Shown here: in pieces, positions 1-9,411 of the stretch
How positions within the stretch are numbered: position 1 is the stretch's first letter
Layout of the letters: every line of letters begins with the position of its first letter
Assembly (NCBI GenBank): GCA_028276365.1
Contig: JAPYWL010000005.1
Coordinates: forward strand, 1-56,927
Origin: Deltaproteobacteria bacterium
GTDB lineage: Bacteria > DRYD01
Length of the DNA: 56,927 bases
Reading direction: 5' to 3'
The notes under the pieces: model-generated
Told to the model about the DNA's origin: nothing
The model's database searches: none
The model's input: only the letters and a program-made list of their open reading frames with translations
Made by a program: the position numbers and the translations under genes

Positions 1-1027
1 CTCCCTTCCTATGCATAACTAATTTATACTTCTTAGAATTATAAGAATATTCTTCAATAGTAGCCATATTATGACTTATATCATACACTATTTCTACTTC
101 TTTAGTATTTAATAACTTTTTAAAAACCTTTCTAACTTTATAAGTAATTATTTGTCGATTAATAAAAGCAAAATTAGCAGCTAAATTCATTGAATAAATA
201 TACTTCTTACCTTCTTCACTATTAGCAGGAACACAAGCTAATTGCTTATCCTCTACCTTTATTTTATATTTATTCTCCATAACTTTTAGCATCAAGTTTA
301 TAAAATCAGTAGCAATTTGATGTCCAAATCCTCGGGACCCGGTATGTATCATTAAAACCACTTGACCCTTAAACAAATTAAGTTTTTTAGCTGCTTTCTC
401 ATCATAGATTTCATCTACTATTTGTAGTTCTAAAAAATGGTTACCACTTCCCAAAGTCCCTAACTGATTTTTCCCTCTTTCTATTGCTTCCTCACTTATA
501 TAATCAAAACTACTTTCTCTTTTATATCCATTATCTTCTATGAAATTTAGATCATCCTTATTAGCATATCCTTCCTCTAAAGCCCATTTTACCCCCTTTA
601 TTATAGATTTTTTAAACTCACTTTTAGATAATCTAATATCACTTTCACCTGATAACCCCGCTGGTACTTCTTTGAATAATTCATCCAATATTTTTTCTTT
701 ATATTTTTGAATTTCATTATACTCTAAATTAGTTCTTAATAATCTAACGCCACAGTTAATATCAAATCCTATCCCCCCTGGAGATATTACACCATTTTCA
801 TCATAATTAGTACAAGCTACACAACCAATTGGAAAACCATATCCCCAATGAATATCAGGCATGGCAATAGCATCCCCTACTAAACCTGGTAATTTTGAAA
901 CATTTAGTAATTGCTTAAGGCTTTCAGGTTCTACGTTATTTATATCATCTATATAAATAACAGCATTATTATTTATATGTTTAAATTTATAATCTTTTAT
1001 TTTAACAAAATCTTCTAATTTTATCAT
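1..1027 (-). CDS. rtcB: RtcB-family RNA ligase, C-terminus cut off by window edge
   Basis: This is the N-terminal ~342 residues of an RtcB tRNA-splicing/RNA-repair ligase, which joins 3'-phosphate (or 2',3'-cyclic phosphate) and 5'-OH RNA ends using GTP and Mn2+. Family motifs are visible in order: MPDIHWGYGFPIG near residue 62, PGGIGFDINCGVRLLRT near 86, the metal/guanylate-binding LGSGNHFLE near 200, HTGSRGFGHQIATDF near 235 and YDISHNMATIEE near the edge. The ATG at 1027 follows a GGGGAG Shine-Dalgarno site. The catalytic GMP-accepting His would lie beyond the window. The gene follows the sugar dehydrogenase/acetyltransferase gene by about 53 bases on the same strand, so co-transcription is possible. 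Family assignment is secure; the physiological substrate in this organism is not known. Confidence 0.95.
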   Translation of the reverse strand, partial: MIKLEDFVKIKDYKFKHINNNAVIYIDDINNVEPESLKQLLNVSKLPGLVGDAIAMPDIHWGYGFPIGCVACTNYDENGVISPGGIGFDINCGVRLLRTNLEYNEIQKYKEKILDELFKEVPAGLSGESDIRLSKSEFKKSIIKGVKWALEEGYANKDDLNFIEDNGYKRESSFDYISEEAIERGKNQLGTLGSGNHFLELQIVDEIYDEKAAKKLNLFKGQVVLMIHTGSRGFGHQIATDFINLMLKVMENKYKIKVEDKQLACVPANSEEGKKYIYSMNLAANFAFINRQIITYKVRKVFKKLLNTKEVEIVYDISHNMATIEEYSYNSKKYKLVMHRKG

Positions 1028-1080
1028 ATCCAAATCTCCCCTCTTTATTTTACAATCATTATCCTAAAATGTAAAAAATT

Positions 1081-2757
1081 TTATTTAATTACATATTTTC
1101 CAAGATAAATTTTAACTTTGCCTTCAATAAGAAGATATTCTTTATTACAATATGAACACTTGGAATAATCATTTTCAAATATTAATTTATTTCCGCATTG
1201 ACAAACCCATCCTATTTGCCTAGCAGGTACTCCTACAACTAAAGCGTAATCGGGGACATCCTTAGTAACCACTGCCCCTGCTCCAATAAAAGCATACTCT
1301 CCAATAGTTACCCCACAAACAATAGTAGCATTAGCACCAATAGTTGCTCCTCTTTTTACCAAAGTATTCCTAAATTCATGTTTTCTTTCAATAAAAGCTC
1401 TTGGATTATATACATTAGTAAATACGCAAGAGGGACCACAAAATACATCATCCTCTAATATAACTCCTTTATAAACTGAAACATTATTTTGGATTTTACA
1501 GTTATTTCCAATAGTTACATCAGGACCTATCATAACATTTTGCCCTATTATAACATTAGATCCTATTTTGGTATTTTTTAAGATATGAGAGAAATGCCAA
1601 ATCTTAGTCCCCGAACCTATCTCCACATTCTCATCTATATAACTACTTTCATGTACAAAAACCTCTTTTAACTCACTTTTTACTTTCTTATTAATATCAA
1701 TTTTATTAACATCAACATAACTATTAAAAAAGTTATTAAAATTAGTGTTATGAGTTTGTGAATCTAATTGTTTTTGAGCTAATTCTAATACTTTTAAAAC
1801 TCTAAGTGATTCCTCTGAATCTGTTAAAGGTTTTTTATTATTTAAAATACAATCAATAAAATGAATTAATTCATTTTTAAGAGGCTCAGATTTTTCAGTT
1901 TCAATTATTTTAAATTCTGCTTTATTAACTACAGGAATCTTTCCATCAATCCAAGTAGTCTTATGAGGATATAGAAATACCTTTTCTTGAGTTAAATCAT
2001 CAAAAACGATCATTCCCTCACTACCAACAAAAATCATTTTCTGTTCTTTAAAAGGATGTAACCAGCTAAGAAAAATATGTCCCTTAACTCCATTATCAAA
2101 TTCCAAAATAGTAGTAGTAGTATCAAAAATCCCCTTATTAAGGTAATCCCCACCAAAAGAAAAAACCTTAATTGGTTCCTTATTTAATAAATATAGAATA
2201 ACAGAGATGTCATGAGGAGCAAATGACCATAAAATATTCTCTTCTACCCTAATTTTCCCTATATTTAGCCTATTAGAATAAAAATAAAACAGTTTTCCAA
2301 TAGTGCCTTGATTAATTAATTCTTTAATTTTAGATATAGCGGGATGATAAAGTAAAATATGTCCAACCATTAAAATCTTATTATTTTGATTAGCTAAATT
2401 ATGTAATTCTAAAGCTTGATTATAATTTAGAGCTAAAGGTTTTTCAACAAATACGTGCTTATTGTTAAGCAAAGCTAATTTAGTTAATTCATAATGAGTA
2501 GCAGCAGGCGTAGATATTAATACAGCATCCAAATCCTGATCATTTATTACCTCATTTAAATCACTTTTTATTATTACTTTATTTAAAATCTCATTAGCAT
2601 TTTCTTTAAAGTTATTATGAATAAAATCTAAAATATTTTCTTTATTTTTATCTACAATATACTTTAGTTGAAATTTTTTTGTTTCTTGTTCTAAGATAAA
2701 CAGATTTCTTAAAATATTCTTTCCCCAATATCCGACCCCTATATGAGCTATCTTCAT
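1081..2757 (-). CDS. Fused Gfo/Idh/MocA dehydrogenase + left-handed beta-helix N-acetyltransferase (WlbA-WlbB-like)
   Basis: This 558-residue protein has two enzymes in one chain. Residues 1-340 form a Gfo/Idh/MocA oxidoreductase: a Rossmann start (IGVGYWGKN), [12 protein letters not shown], and the EKPLA motif near residue 105 with the family's catalytic lysine. Residues ~365-535 are a hexapeptide-repeat, left-handed beta-helix acyltransferase ([13 protein letters not shown], then [17 protein letters not shown]). The end carries a CxC...CxxC zinc-ribbon-like tail common in WbpD/WlbB relatives. In known pathways these activities make UDP-2,3-diacetamido-2,3-dideoxy sugars for surface polysaccharide: the dehydrogenase oxidises C3 of a UDP-HexNAcA, a transaminase acts, and the acetyltransferase finishes. 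The transaminase is not in this window. The start ATG follows AAGGAGG. The domain calls are firm; the exact sugar is inferred. Confidence 0.85.
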   Translation of the reverse strand: MKIAHIGVGYWGKNILRNLFILEQETKKFQLKYIVDKNKENILDFIHNNFKENANEILNKVIIKSDLNEVINDQDLDAVLISTPAATHYELTKLALLNNKHVFVEKPLALNYNQALELHNLANQNNKILMVGHILLYHPAISKIKELINQGTIGKLFYFYSNRLNIGKIRVEENILWSFAPHDISVILYLLNKEPIKVFSFGGDYLNKGIFDTTTTILEFDNGVKGHIFLSWLHPFKEQKMIFVGSEGMIVFDDLTQEKVFLYPHKTTWIDGKIPVVNKAEFKIIETEKSEPLKNELIHFIDCILNNKKPLTDSEESLRVLKVLELAQKQLDSQTHNTNFNNFFNSYVDVNKIDINKKVKSELKEVFVHESSYIDENVEIGSGTKIWHFSHILKNTKIGSNVIIGQNVMIGPDVTIGNNCKIQNNVSVYKGVILEDDVFCGPSCVFTNVYNPRAFIERKHEFRNTLVKRGATIGANATIVCGVTIGEYAFIGAGAVVTKDVPDYALVVGVPARQIGWVCQCGNKLIFENDYSKCSYCNKEYLLIEGKVKIYLGKYVIK

Positions 2758-2940
2758 AAATCCTCCTTGTTTAGTTTATTTCCAAACTTATCATCCGTTA
2801 ATTTATTATATATAAAAAACTTCCTAATGGTATTTTTCAACATCATTCTAATTTTTTCCTATATTTTTCTATCCTTAAAATAAGTTATTAAGAATTGAAA
2901 AAAGAAGGTTAAAATAGTATTTAGGTAGAATAATAAAAAT

Positions 2941-4530
2941 GTGGCAAGAGTAAGGAAAATAACAGTAGGCATATTAGGCTTATCAAAAAGTGGATTAGCA
3001 GCTGCTAAACTTTACAAAGCAAAAGGCTTTGAAGTCGTAGGTTTTGACGATAATCCTGATATAAGATTACCTCAAGAATATAATCATATTTTCAAAGATC
3101 TATACTTAGGGAAACAGCCTAACTATGTTTTTAATGAAATAAAAAACTATAAATTACTAATAGTAAGCCCAGGTATTCCATTTGATCATGAAGTTATAAG
3201 AATTTCAAAATCTTTTAAAGTACCAGTTATCTCTGAAATAGAGGCAGCTTATAAATTCTTACCAGAACCTAAAAACATAATATCCATTACAGGTACTAAT
3301 GGTAAAAGTACCACAACTTATTTAGTATATCAAATCCTAAAAAAACATAATGTTAATAGCTTCTTAGGAGGAAATATTGGAATACCATTTTCAGAAGTAG
3401 TACTTAATATTACAAATGAAAATATACAAAATCCAATAATAGTTTTAGAAGTTAGTTCATTCCAACTAAAATTTACTAACAATTTTAGAAGTAAAATATC
3501 AGTTATAACTAATATAAAATCAGATCATTTAGATAGACACTCTTCTTTTGAAGATTATGTCAATTCTAAGTTAAAATTATTTAAATTTCAAGCTAAAAAA
3601 GATTTCTCTTTTATTAACCTAAATGATAAAATCATAAGTTGTAATTTAGATAAAGTAAATTCCAATGTATTATTATATACTAATAATGATCTAAGTGAGC
3701 TATATTTACCTAATATCCCAAAAAAAGCTTACCTACTTAAATTTAAAAATAACATTATTCAAATTTATTTTTCATCATTTAATACTCAAAATTCAATAAA
3801 AATAGATAAATTTTCTCTATGTTTTGAATTCGATATATCAACTTTAAAAAAATATCAGACTCTATTAACAAATGGATTTTATAGGGAAAACATATTGATA
3901 TCTACTCTAATTTCATATGTTTGGCTTGAAAATTACGAAAAAATTAAACTAAATAAAGAAATCTTAAAAGAGGTACTAAATAATTTCGAACCATTATCTT
4001 ATAGATTAGATAACTTCGTACAAATCGATAGAATCCTATTTTTTAATGATAGTAAAGCTACCAATTTCCATGCACTAATTAGTAGCTTGAAAACTGCTAT
4101 TGAATATATGGATAAATTAAAAATAGATTATAAATTAATTTTGTTAAGCGGTGGATATCTAAAATATCAAAAAGAAGAGGAAGCCATACAAGATCTATTA
4201 AATAACATTAATGAAATAAAAGAACATAAGGATAAGTTTATTGGAGTGATAGGTTTTGGTAAAGGAGCAAATTGTATTATCTCAGCCTTTGCTAAATCTA
4301 ATAGTGACTTTGGTTATCTATATTCACTTAGTAGTGTAGAATATGCTTTTGAAAAAGCTATTAATGTAGCTAAAGACTATCTTAACTATAACCCAGATTC
4401 TAAAGTGGCCATTTTATTTATCCCAGGTGCAGCAAGTTTTGATCAATTCAAATCAGCAGAAGAACGCGGAAAATTCTTCGATAATCTCGTTAATAATTTT
4501 AAAAACCATTTTTTAGCTAAAATTAAATAA
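2941..4530 (+). CDS. murD: UDP-N-acetylmuramoylalanine--D-glutamate ligase
   Basis: MurD adds D-Glu to UDP-MurNAc-L-Ala in the cytoplasm, an ATP-dependent step of peptidoglycan precursor synthesis. Visible signatures are the N-terminal nucleotide-binding start (VGILGLSKSGLAAAKL), the Mur-ligase P-loop ITGTNGKSTTT at ~116-127, EVSSFQL, SDHLDRH, the C-terminal-domain entry NDSKATN near 368, LLSGG, and the closing IPGAASFDQFKSAEERG. The protein is 529 residues, longer than the usual ~450; the extra length appears to lie in Lys/Asn-rich loops of the central domain. The start is GTG at 2941: the ATG two bases earlier is out of frame and soon stops, and the conserved Rossmann segment begins at residue 8. 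No strong Shine-Dalgarno site is present; AGGTAG lies about 13 bases upstream. The DUF503 gene follows by 23 bases. Confidence 0.95.
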   Translation: MARVRKITVGILGLSKSGLAAAKLYKAKGFEVVGFDDNPDIRLPQEYNHIFKDLYLGKQPNYVFNEIKNYKLLIVSPGIPFDHEVIRISKSFKVPVISEIEAAYKFLPEPKNIISITGTNGKSTTTYLVYQILKKHNVNSFLGGNIGIPFSEVVLNITNENIQNPIIVLEVSSFQLKFTNNFRSKISVITNIKSDHLDRHSSFEDYVNSKLKLFKFQAKKDFSFINLNDKIISCNLDKVNSNVLLYTNNDLSELYLPNIPKKAYLLKFKNNIIQIYFSSFNTQNSIKIDKFSLCFEFDISTLKKYQTLLTNGFYRENILISTLISYVWLENYEKIKLNKEILKEVLNNFEPLSYRLDNFVQIDRILFFNDSKATNFHALISSLKTAIEYMDKLKIDYKLILLSGGYLKYQKEEEAIQDLLNNINEIKEHKDKFIGVIGFGKGANCIISAFAKSNSDFGYLYSLSSVEYAFEKAINVAKDYLNYNPDSKVAILFIPGAASFDQFKSAEERGKFFDNLVNNFKNHFLAKIK

Positions 4531-4553
4531 ATATTAATAAATATTAGATAAAA

Positions 4554-4847
4554 GTGATCGTAGCTGCTCTCAAATTTAAATTATACTTATCTAATAAACC
4601 CTCTAATCTTAAAGAAAAAAGAATAATAATTAATTCCATTAAAGACAAACTTTCAAAAAAATTCAATGTATCAGTAGCAGAAGTAGATAATCAGTCCTCT
4701 TTACACTTATCAACTATAGGTGTCTCTATTGTTTCAAATGAAATTGAGTTCCTAAACAAAGTTTCGAATAAAATATATGATTTTTTCCTAAACTATAAAG
4801 ACATATCTATTATTGATTACTACTGCGATTACTTAACAGGTTTATAA
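4554..4847 (+). CDS. DUF503 (YlxP-like) family protein
   Basis: This small cytoplasmic protein of 97 residues fits the DUF503/YlxP family: it opens with the family-typical IVAALKFKLYLSNKPSNLKEKR, followed by SIKDKLSKKFNVSVAEVDNQSS and a second half ending FLNYKDISIIDYYCDYL. Members have a ferredoxin-like fold. In Firmicutes the gene sits beside infB/rbfA and is suspected to act in ribosome maturation, but its activity is not established. Here it follows murD by 23 bases, probably in one transcript, so the usual translation-gene neighbourhood is absent. The start is GTG at 4554; no better upstream start exists in frame. It converges with the unknown gene to its right. Confidence 0.85.
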   Translation: MIVAALKFKLYLSNKPSNLKEKRIIINSIKDKLSKKFNVSVAEVDNQSSLHLSTIGVSIVSNEIEFLNKVSNKIYDFFLNYKDISIIDYYCDYLTGL

Positions 4848-4880
4848 TTTAACAAAAACGATATATCTAAAAGCAAATAA

Positions 4881-4913
4881 GGTAATTTTCAGAATCTACT
4901 ATTCTATATTACC
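4881..4913. terminator. Hairpin between convergent genes
   Basis: GGTAAT at 4881-4886 pairs with ATTACC at 4908-4913, and AGAAT at 4891-4895 pairs with ATTCT at 4901-4905. The hairpin lies exactly where the DUF503 gene and the minus-strand 554-residue gene converge, and overlaps the stop codon of the latter. Neither side has a convincing T tract, so it may be a weak bidirectional terminator or incidental. Confidence 0.3.
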
Positions 4914-6567
4914 CATTTTCATCTATTAAAGCTACCTTCTTAATATATTCATAAAAATCAAAATCAGTTTTAACTTCTAATTCTTTATCCCTTAAATTTG
5001 TTAAAATTAAAGAAACTAAAATATTATATAAATTAACTAAATTTGGATTATCCTTTATTTTTTGATTCAAAAATTCTAAAACAAATTTTATCTTCTCAGG
5101 ATACTTAATAATAAAATTAGAAATATTGTAAAAAACAAAAACATAATTCCCTATAACCAAATTAATAAAAAATAAGACTTCTAAATCTTGTAAATCTGAT
5201 AAACTATACTTATTTAATATAACTAACTCCTTAGCTAATTTTTTGATATTTTCAAAATCATTATAAAATATTAAAAACTTTATAAGTACAACCAACAAAT
5301 CTTTATTTAAAATAATGTCTTTATAAAGATTATTTAAAAAATAATAAACTATCTCTTTGATTTGTTCTAAATTATCTTGATTTAGTAAATTTTTAAGTAT
5401 ATCTAAAGATCTATCCTTGATAATTGATAAATCTAAAATTTTATAATTATTCATAAAGATAGTATATATTACTTCATTTGATTTTAAGTTTAGAATACAA
5501 TTATTAAGTAGAATTTTTTGCTCTTCTGAATCTAAAAATACTAATAATTCTTTAATTAAAGTATAACTCAATTCAATATCATTTATTTTATTCAAATTAT
5601 TAACGATATTTTTTGATAATTCATAAATATCTATTAAATTTTTAGATTTAGCTAATTCTAAAATAATTACATAATTTTTTATTACTTCTAATTTTTTATT
5701 ATGTTCAATATCTTGAAAATTTTCAAATATCTTAGAATAAATTCTTAATATTAAAGATAAATTTTTTTTATTTTCTATTAATAGTTTAATAGATGGGAGA
5801 ATTTCAATTATCTTAGAAATTATTTTAGTTAAATTATCAGCTTTAGCAATAGCTTTATCAATAACTCCTAAAGCATCTACCCAAATAATATTAAAATCCC
5901 TTTGTATTAATAAACCAGTTAATAATTCAATTATTTTTTCTATTTTATCTTTTTTATTTAGTAATACAGCATATTTATCTACTATCCAAACTACCCTATA
6001 ATACTTTATGGCTTTAGATAAAAGAGTTTCCAACTCATCTAATCTTGAATTAATTTCTAAAAAATTAACCAATTTCTTAACATAATATATACCAGCATTA
6101 ATTTTGGACAATTTTTCTAAAAATAAATCACATATTTTTTCAAATACTACATTACTGACATTTTTTTCAACAAGATTTATTATAAAATCGTATAATCTAT
6201 CATAATTTTCTTCTTCTTTAAAAACTAATTCAATATAACTAATTAAATCTTCTCTTTTTAATATTCCCTCTAATCCATTATTAAATATAAATAATAAGTA
6301 ATGATAAACTATATCTATATCTTTAGAAAAATTAGAAAAATAATTTAAAACAACTTCATTTACTTTAAGTAAAACTTCTTTATCCAGATTATTCTGATTT
6401 AATAAAATTAATAAATATATTTTAGCAAAAGCATTTTTCTTATTTATTTGCTCATTAATAATATCTACAACTTTTAAAGGATTTTTTGAAAGTAATATAT
6501 TTATATTTATTTCATCTATTATATCTTTTTCTACTAAATTATCTACATTATTATCCATAATTTTCAT
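4909..6567 (-). CDS. Unknown all-helical cytoplasmic protein
   Basis: I do not recognise this ~552-residue protein. It is built almost wholly of Leu/Ile/Asn/Lys/Glu-rich amphipathic stretches with regular leucines and few Gly or Pro, which suggests a helical solenoid (TPR- or HEAT-like) rather than an enzyme. No signal peptide, membrane segment or catalytic motif is visible. The reading frame is open from a TTG at 6573, but ATG at 6567 is a better start: it lies about 10 bases after AAGGGGAG, while the TTG lies only 4 bases after it. That Shine-Dalgarno sequence is the 3' arm of a perfect 8-bp hairpin (separate entry), which suggests control of translation. It lies downstream of gapA on the same strand, separated by a hairpin-rich spacer. 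Confidence 0.6.
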   Translation of the reverse strand: MKIMDNNVDNLVEKDIIDEININILLSKNPLKVVDIINEQINKKNAFAKIYLLILLNQNNLDKEVLLKVNEVVLNYFSNFSKDIDIVYHYLLFIFNNGLEGILKREDLISYIELVFKEEENYDRLYDFIINLVEKNVSNVVFEKICDLFLEKLSKINAGIYYVKKLVNFLEINSRLDELETLLSKAIKYYRVVWIVDKYAVLLNKKDKIEKIIELLTGLLIQRDFNIIWVDALGVIDKAIAKADNLTKIISKIIEILPSIKLLIENKKNLSLILRIYSKIFENFQDIEHNKKLEVIKNYVIILELAKSKNLIDIYELSKNIVNNLNKINDIELSYTLIKELLVFLDSEEQKILLNNCILNLKSNEVIYTIFMNNYKILDLSIIKDRSLDILKNLLNQDNLEQIKEIVYYFLNNLYKDIILNKDLLVVLIKFLIFYNDFENIKKLAKELVILNKYSLSDLQDLEVLFFINLVIGNYVFVFYNISNFIIKYPEKIKFVLEFLNQKIKDNPNLVNLYNILVSLILTNLRDKELEVKTDFDFYEYIKKVALIDENG

Positions 6568-6577
6568 AAGCAATATA

Positions 6578-6598
6578 CTCCCCTTTATAGAAGGGGAG
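6578..6598 (-). promoter_or_regulatory. Hairpin that sequesters the Shine-Dalgarno site of the downstream gene
   Basis: On the minus strand CTCCCCTT (6598-6591), a five-base loop, then AAGGGGAG (6585-6578) form a perfect 8-bp stem. The 3' arm is the only Shine-Dalgarno sequence for the helical gene that starts at 6567. In the folded state ribosome access would be blocked. This is the geometry of simple RNA thermometers or translational switches. There is no U tract after it on the minus strand, so a terminator for gapA is less likely. On the plus strand the hairpin is followed only by CTTTTGT. Function is inferred. Confidence 0.5.
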
Positions 6599-6605
6599 CT
6601 TTTGT

Positions 6606-6770
6606 ACTTTTACATAAGCATAGCTTTTTAGGTATCAGTAATACAACATAAAGCTTTTTAATAGCTTAACTTTAAAACACTCTAAATAAATTTATTGGTG
6701 CCTAATTTTCTATATGTCATAAACTTAATACCTATTAAGCCTTTACCGAGCCATACCTAAAGCTAAACTT
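6606..6770 (-). repeat. Hairpin-rich intergenic element, copy A (inverted-repeat arms)
   Basis: This spacer between gapA and the helical gene has two long complementary arms. AAGCATAGCTTTTTAGGTAT (6616-6635) pairs with ATACCTAAAGCTAAACTT (6753-6770) at 16 of 18 positions with a 2-nt bulge. The loop holds a perfect palindrome CTTAATACCTATTAAG (6724-6739) and a smaller hairpin AAGCT...AGCTT (6651-6667). The left arm and its flank (6606-6644) match 34021-34059 in opposite orientation at 33 of 39 positions, so it is a dispersed repeat. The right arm overlaps the last codons of gapA. It could be a structured RNA or the remains of a small inverted-repeat element. Confidence 0.55.
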
Positions 6771-7773
6771 TAACAAAAGAGTGAATCATAAAATTAAGTA
6801 AATCAGCAACACGAGTAGCATACCCCATTTCATTATCATACCAAGCTAAAACTTTAACAAAATTACCATTTAAAACTTGAGTAGATAAGCCATCAACAAT
6901 AGAAGAATGAGTATTACCTTTAAAATCCATAGAAACTAAAGGTTCTTCAGTATATTGTAATATACCTTTTAAGTAAGTTTCACTTGCTTCTTTTAAAGCA
7001 TTATTAACCTCTTCAACTGTAACATTCTTTTCTAAAATAGCTACAAAATCAACTAAAGAAACAGTAGGAGTAGGTACTCTTAAAGAAATTCCACTAAACT
7101 TACCCTTAAGTTCAGGAATAACTTTCTCAACTGCTTTAGCAGCACCAGTAGTAGTAGGTATTATATTTAATGCTGCAGCCCTTGCCCTTCTTAAATCCTT
7201 ATGAGCTATATCTAATATCCTCTGATCATTAGTATAAGCGTGTACAGTAGTCATATGCCCACTAATTATTCCAAATTTTTCAAATAATACTTTAGCTACA
7301 GGTGCCAAACAATTAGTAGTACATGAAGCATTTGATATTATATGGTGTTTCTCAGGATTATATTGTTTTTCATTTACTCCAAGTACGACGGTTATGTCTT
7401 CCCCTTTAGCAGGAGCAGTTATAACTACTTTTTTAGCCCCAGCTTGTATATGTTTCTGAGCATCCTCTCTGTTAGTAAATTTTCCACTTGATTCTACTAC
7501 TATATCTACACCCAAATCTTTCCAAGGTAATTTAGAAGGATCTGCTTCTTGTAACACCTTTATTTTTCTTGAATTTATTTCTATATAATCTGAACCATGA
7601 TTAACTTCACCTTCAAATACTCCATAAGTACTATCATATTTAAATAAGAAAGCATTAGTTTTTGGATCAACTAAATCATTAACAGCAACCACTTCTATAT
7701 CAGGATATTTATTTAATATACTCTTTAATACTAATCTCCCTATTCTTCCAAATCCATTTATTCCTACTTTCAT
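6763..7773 (-). CDS. gapA: Type I glyceraldehyde-3-phosphate dehydrogenase
   Basis: This 336-residue enzyme, the usual length, oxidises glyceraldehyde-3-phosphate to 1,3-bisphosphoglycerate with NAD in glycolysis. It shows the Rossmann motif [10 protein letters not shown] at residues 4-13, the acidic residue in AVNDLVD that favours NAD over NADP, the active-site [12 protein letters not shown] near residue 150, and the His-containing HAYTNDQ near 180. The end has the family-typical [15 protein letters not shown]. The ATG start is preceded by AAGGGGGTG. The gene stands alone: no pgk or tpi follows, unlike many glycolytic operons. Downstream on the same strand lies a hairpin-rich spacer whose right arm overlaps the gapA stop codon. 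Confidence 0.97.
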   Translation of the reverse strand: MKVGINGFGRIGRLVLKSILNKYPDIEVVAVNDLVDPKTNAFLFKYDSTYGVFEGEVNHGSDYIEINSRKIKVLQEADPSKLPWKDLGVDIVVESSGKFTNREDAQKHIQAGAKKVVITAPAKGEDITVVLGVNEKQYNPEKHHIISNASCTTNCLAPVAKVLFEKFGIISGHMTTVHAYTNDQRILDIAHKDLRRARAAALNIIPTTTGAAKAVEKVIPELKGKFSGISLRVPTPTVSLVDFVAILEKNVTVEEVNNALKEASETYLKGILQYTEEPLVSMDFKGNTHSSIVDGLSTQVLNGNFVKVLAWYDNEMGYATRVADLLNFMIHSFVKV

Positions 7774-7957
7774 TATACCTTTAACACCCCCTTTTAAATA
7801 AAATTAACTTTATTCCCCAATAATAACTTATTTTTAACTAATCTTTTATTCTAATATAAAATTAACAAAAAAAAAATAAAATCCTTTTTATTTTTAATTT
7901 TAAATTACCTTCAAAAAATAAAGGGAAAAACAGGATTTATATAAAAATATTGAATAA

Positions 7958-8296
7958 ATGGTAATAATAATTCTATTCTTATGGTATTTTTATATTAACT
8001 TACTAATAATAAATCACTTTACTTTTTTATATAATTTTAATTTTATTTTAATAATACATTTGCTATTTTTAGCATTGTTTTTTATAATTTATCCCAAAAT
8101 CGATTTGTTTAGATTAATAGGATTTTATATATTAACAATTCCTTTAGTATTATTTAAATATTATATTCTTTTGATACCTTTATTTTTAGTAATAACACTT
8201 ATATTAAAACCAATAGACGAAAAAAATCCCATTTATTTATTATTCTTTGCACTCTTATATTTATTTACTATAAACCTAATAAAGCTATTTATTTAA
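7958..8296 (+). CDS. Small multi-pass membrane protein, unknown
   Basis: This is a possible 112-residue protein that is almost entirely hydrophobic (Leu, Ile, Phe, Tyr) with about four membrane spans: roughly residues 1-20, 25-45, 50-78 and 90-111. The short polar breaks are PKIDLF and KPIDEKNPI. I do not recognise a family; a resemblance to MreD-like proteins cannot be excluded but has no diagnostic residue behind it. It has an ATG start but no convincing Shine-Dalgarno site. A hydrophobic ORF of this size can arise by chance in T-rich DNA, so it is less certain than its neighbours. It stands alone, diverging from gapA and converging with the methyltransferase gene. Confidence 0.4.
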   Translation: MVIIILFLWYFYINLLIINHFTFLYNFNFILIIHLLFLALFFIIYPKIDLFRLIGFYILTIPLVLFKYYILLIPLFLVITLILKPIDEKNPIYLLFFALLYLFTINLIKLFI

Positions 8297-8428
8297 AATT
8301 TAATACTCTATTTTTTAAAATTGGAACTTCTCGATTAAATATAAGTATGGATTTTTGGGCTTTAGTTACTTAATAAAATACTTCTTAATAAACTTTAGTT
8401 TAAACAGATTTAAATTAAATTTTACAGA

Positions 8429-9148
8429 TTATTTTTTAGATATATGAACACAAGCCATCCCAAACATTAATTTATAGTATTCTACTTCCTTAAAACCTAT
8501 ACTTAACAATATTTCCTTAAGTGTTTTAGCATCAGGAAATTTCATTATTGTTTTAAAATACTCCCTATTATAATGCCTAAAAAATAAACTACCCAAAATT
8601 ATTATTATAAAGTACAAATACAAATAATATAAAAATTTTATAACAGGGTTATAAGGTTGTGAAGTTTCTAAATTAACATAATACTTACAAGTCCTTAAAA
8701 TTTCCTTTAAATAAACCTCAAAGTTTTTTTCACCTTCATATAAGCTCCTTGCTCCAAATGACATAGTAGCTAAAGAAATAGAATCATTTTTTAAAGGTAA
8801 CTTAGAAATATCTGCTACTATAGGGATTATATTGTTATATCCAAGTTTTTTATACTTTTCTATTAGTTTTCTTAACATTCCTACAGATACATCTAAGGCT
8901 AATATAATATCATTTTTATCAATCCTTTTAGCTAAATTAATAGCAATATCTCCTGTACCACTGCATAAATCCAATATATAAACTTTTTTTTCCGTATTCT
9001 GACTTTTAATTATATTATAAACATTTAAGGAATGTCTTATTAATTGTTTTCTCCAGTATATAGTTACTCCAAAACTCATAGAATAACTAACTAAGTCATA
9101 TATATTAGACAGCTTATCAAAAGCCCAAGCAATTTCTTTTAAATTCAT
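8429..9148 (-). CDS. UbiE/MenG-family SAM-dependent methyltransferase
   Basis: This class I methyltransferase of about 239 residues is most like UbiE/MenG, which C-methylate the quinone ring in menaquinone/ubiquinone synthesis. Evidence is the N-terminal AFDKLSNIYDLVSYSMSFG (family-typical FDxxAxxYDxxN-type opening), WRKQLI, the SAM-binding motif I LDLCSGTGDIAINLAK, the acidic DVSVGML, the motif II-like LPLKNDSISLATMSFGAR, and a C-terminal half with hydrophobic segments. The frame opens at a GTG at 9166, but AAAGGGGA lies between that codon and the ATG at 9148, so 9148 is the real start. No other quinone gene is in view. Another small-molecule substrate remains possible. Confidence 0.85.
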   Translation of the reverse strand: MNLKEIAWAFDKLSNIYDLVSYSMSFGVTIYWRKQLIRHSLNVYNIIKSQNTEKKVYILDLCSGTGDIAINLAKRIDKNDIILALDVSVGMLRKLIEKYKKLGYNNIIPIVADISKLPLKNDSISLATMSFGARSLYEGEKNFEVYLKEILRTCKYYVNLETSQPYNPVIKFLYYLYLYFIIIILGSLFFRHYNREYFKTIMKFPDAKTLKEILLSIGFKEVEYYKLMFGMACVHISKK

Positions 9149-9411
9149 AAATAATCCCCTTTCCACTTAGTAAATATAAAAAATAACAAAATAGCTTTTT
9201 TTATAATTCTCCAAAAAAATAAATTCCCCTTAAAAATTTTTCTTACCATAAAAAAAATTATCATAAATTAATATACACCCTACTTGATTAAAAAATTTCC
9301 TTATATCTTATAGATTAAAAAATCCAGATTTTCGTCATCTTCTGTAAATTCTATTTACACTTTCAAATAATAAATAAAAAGAAAGTATTTACAAAAATTG
9401 AATAATTAAGT

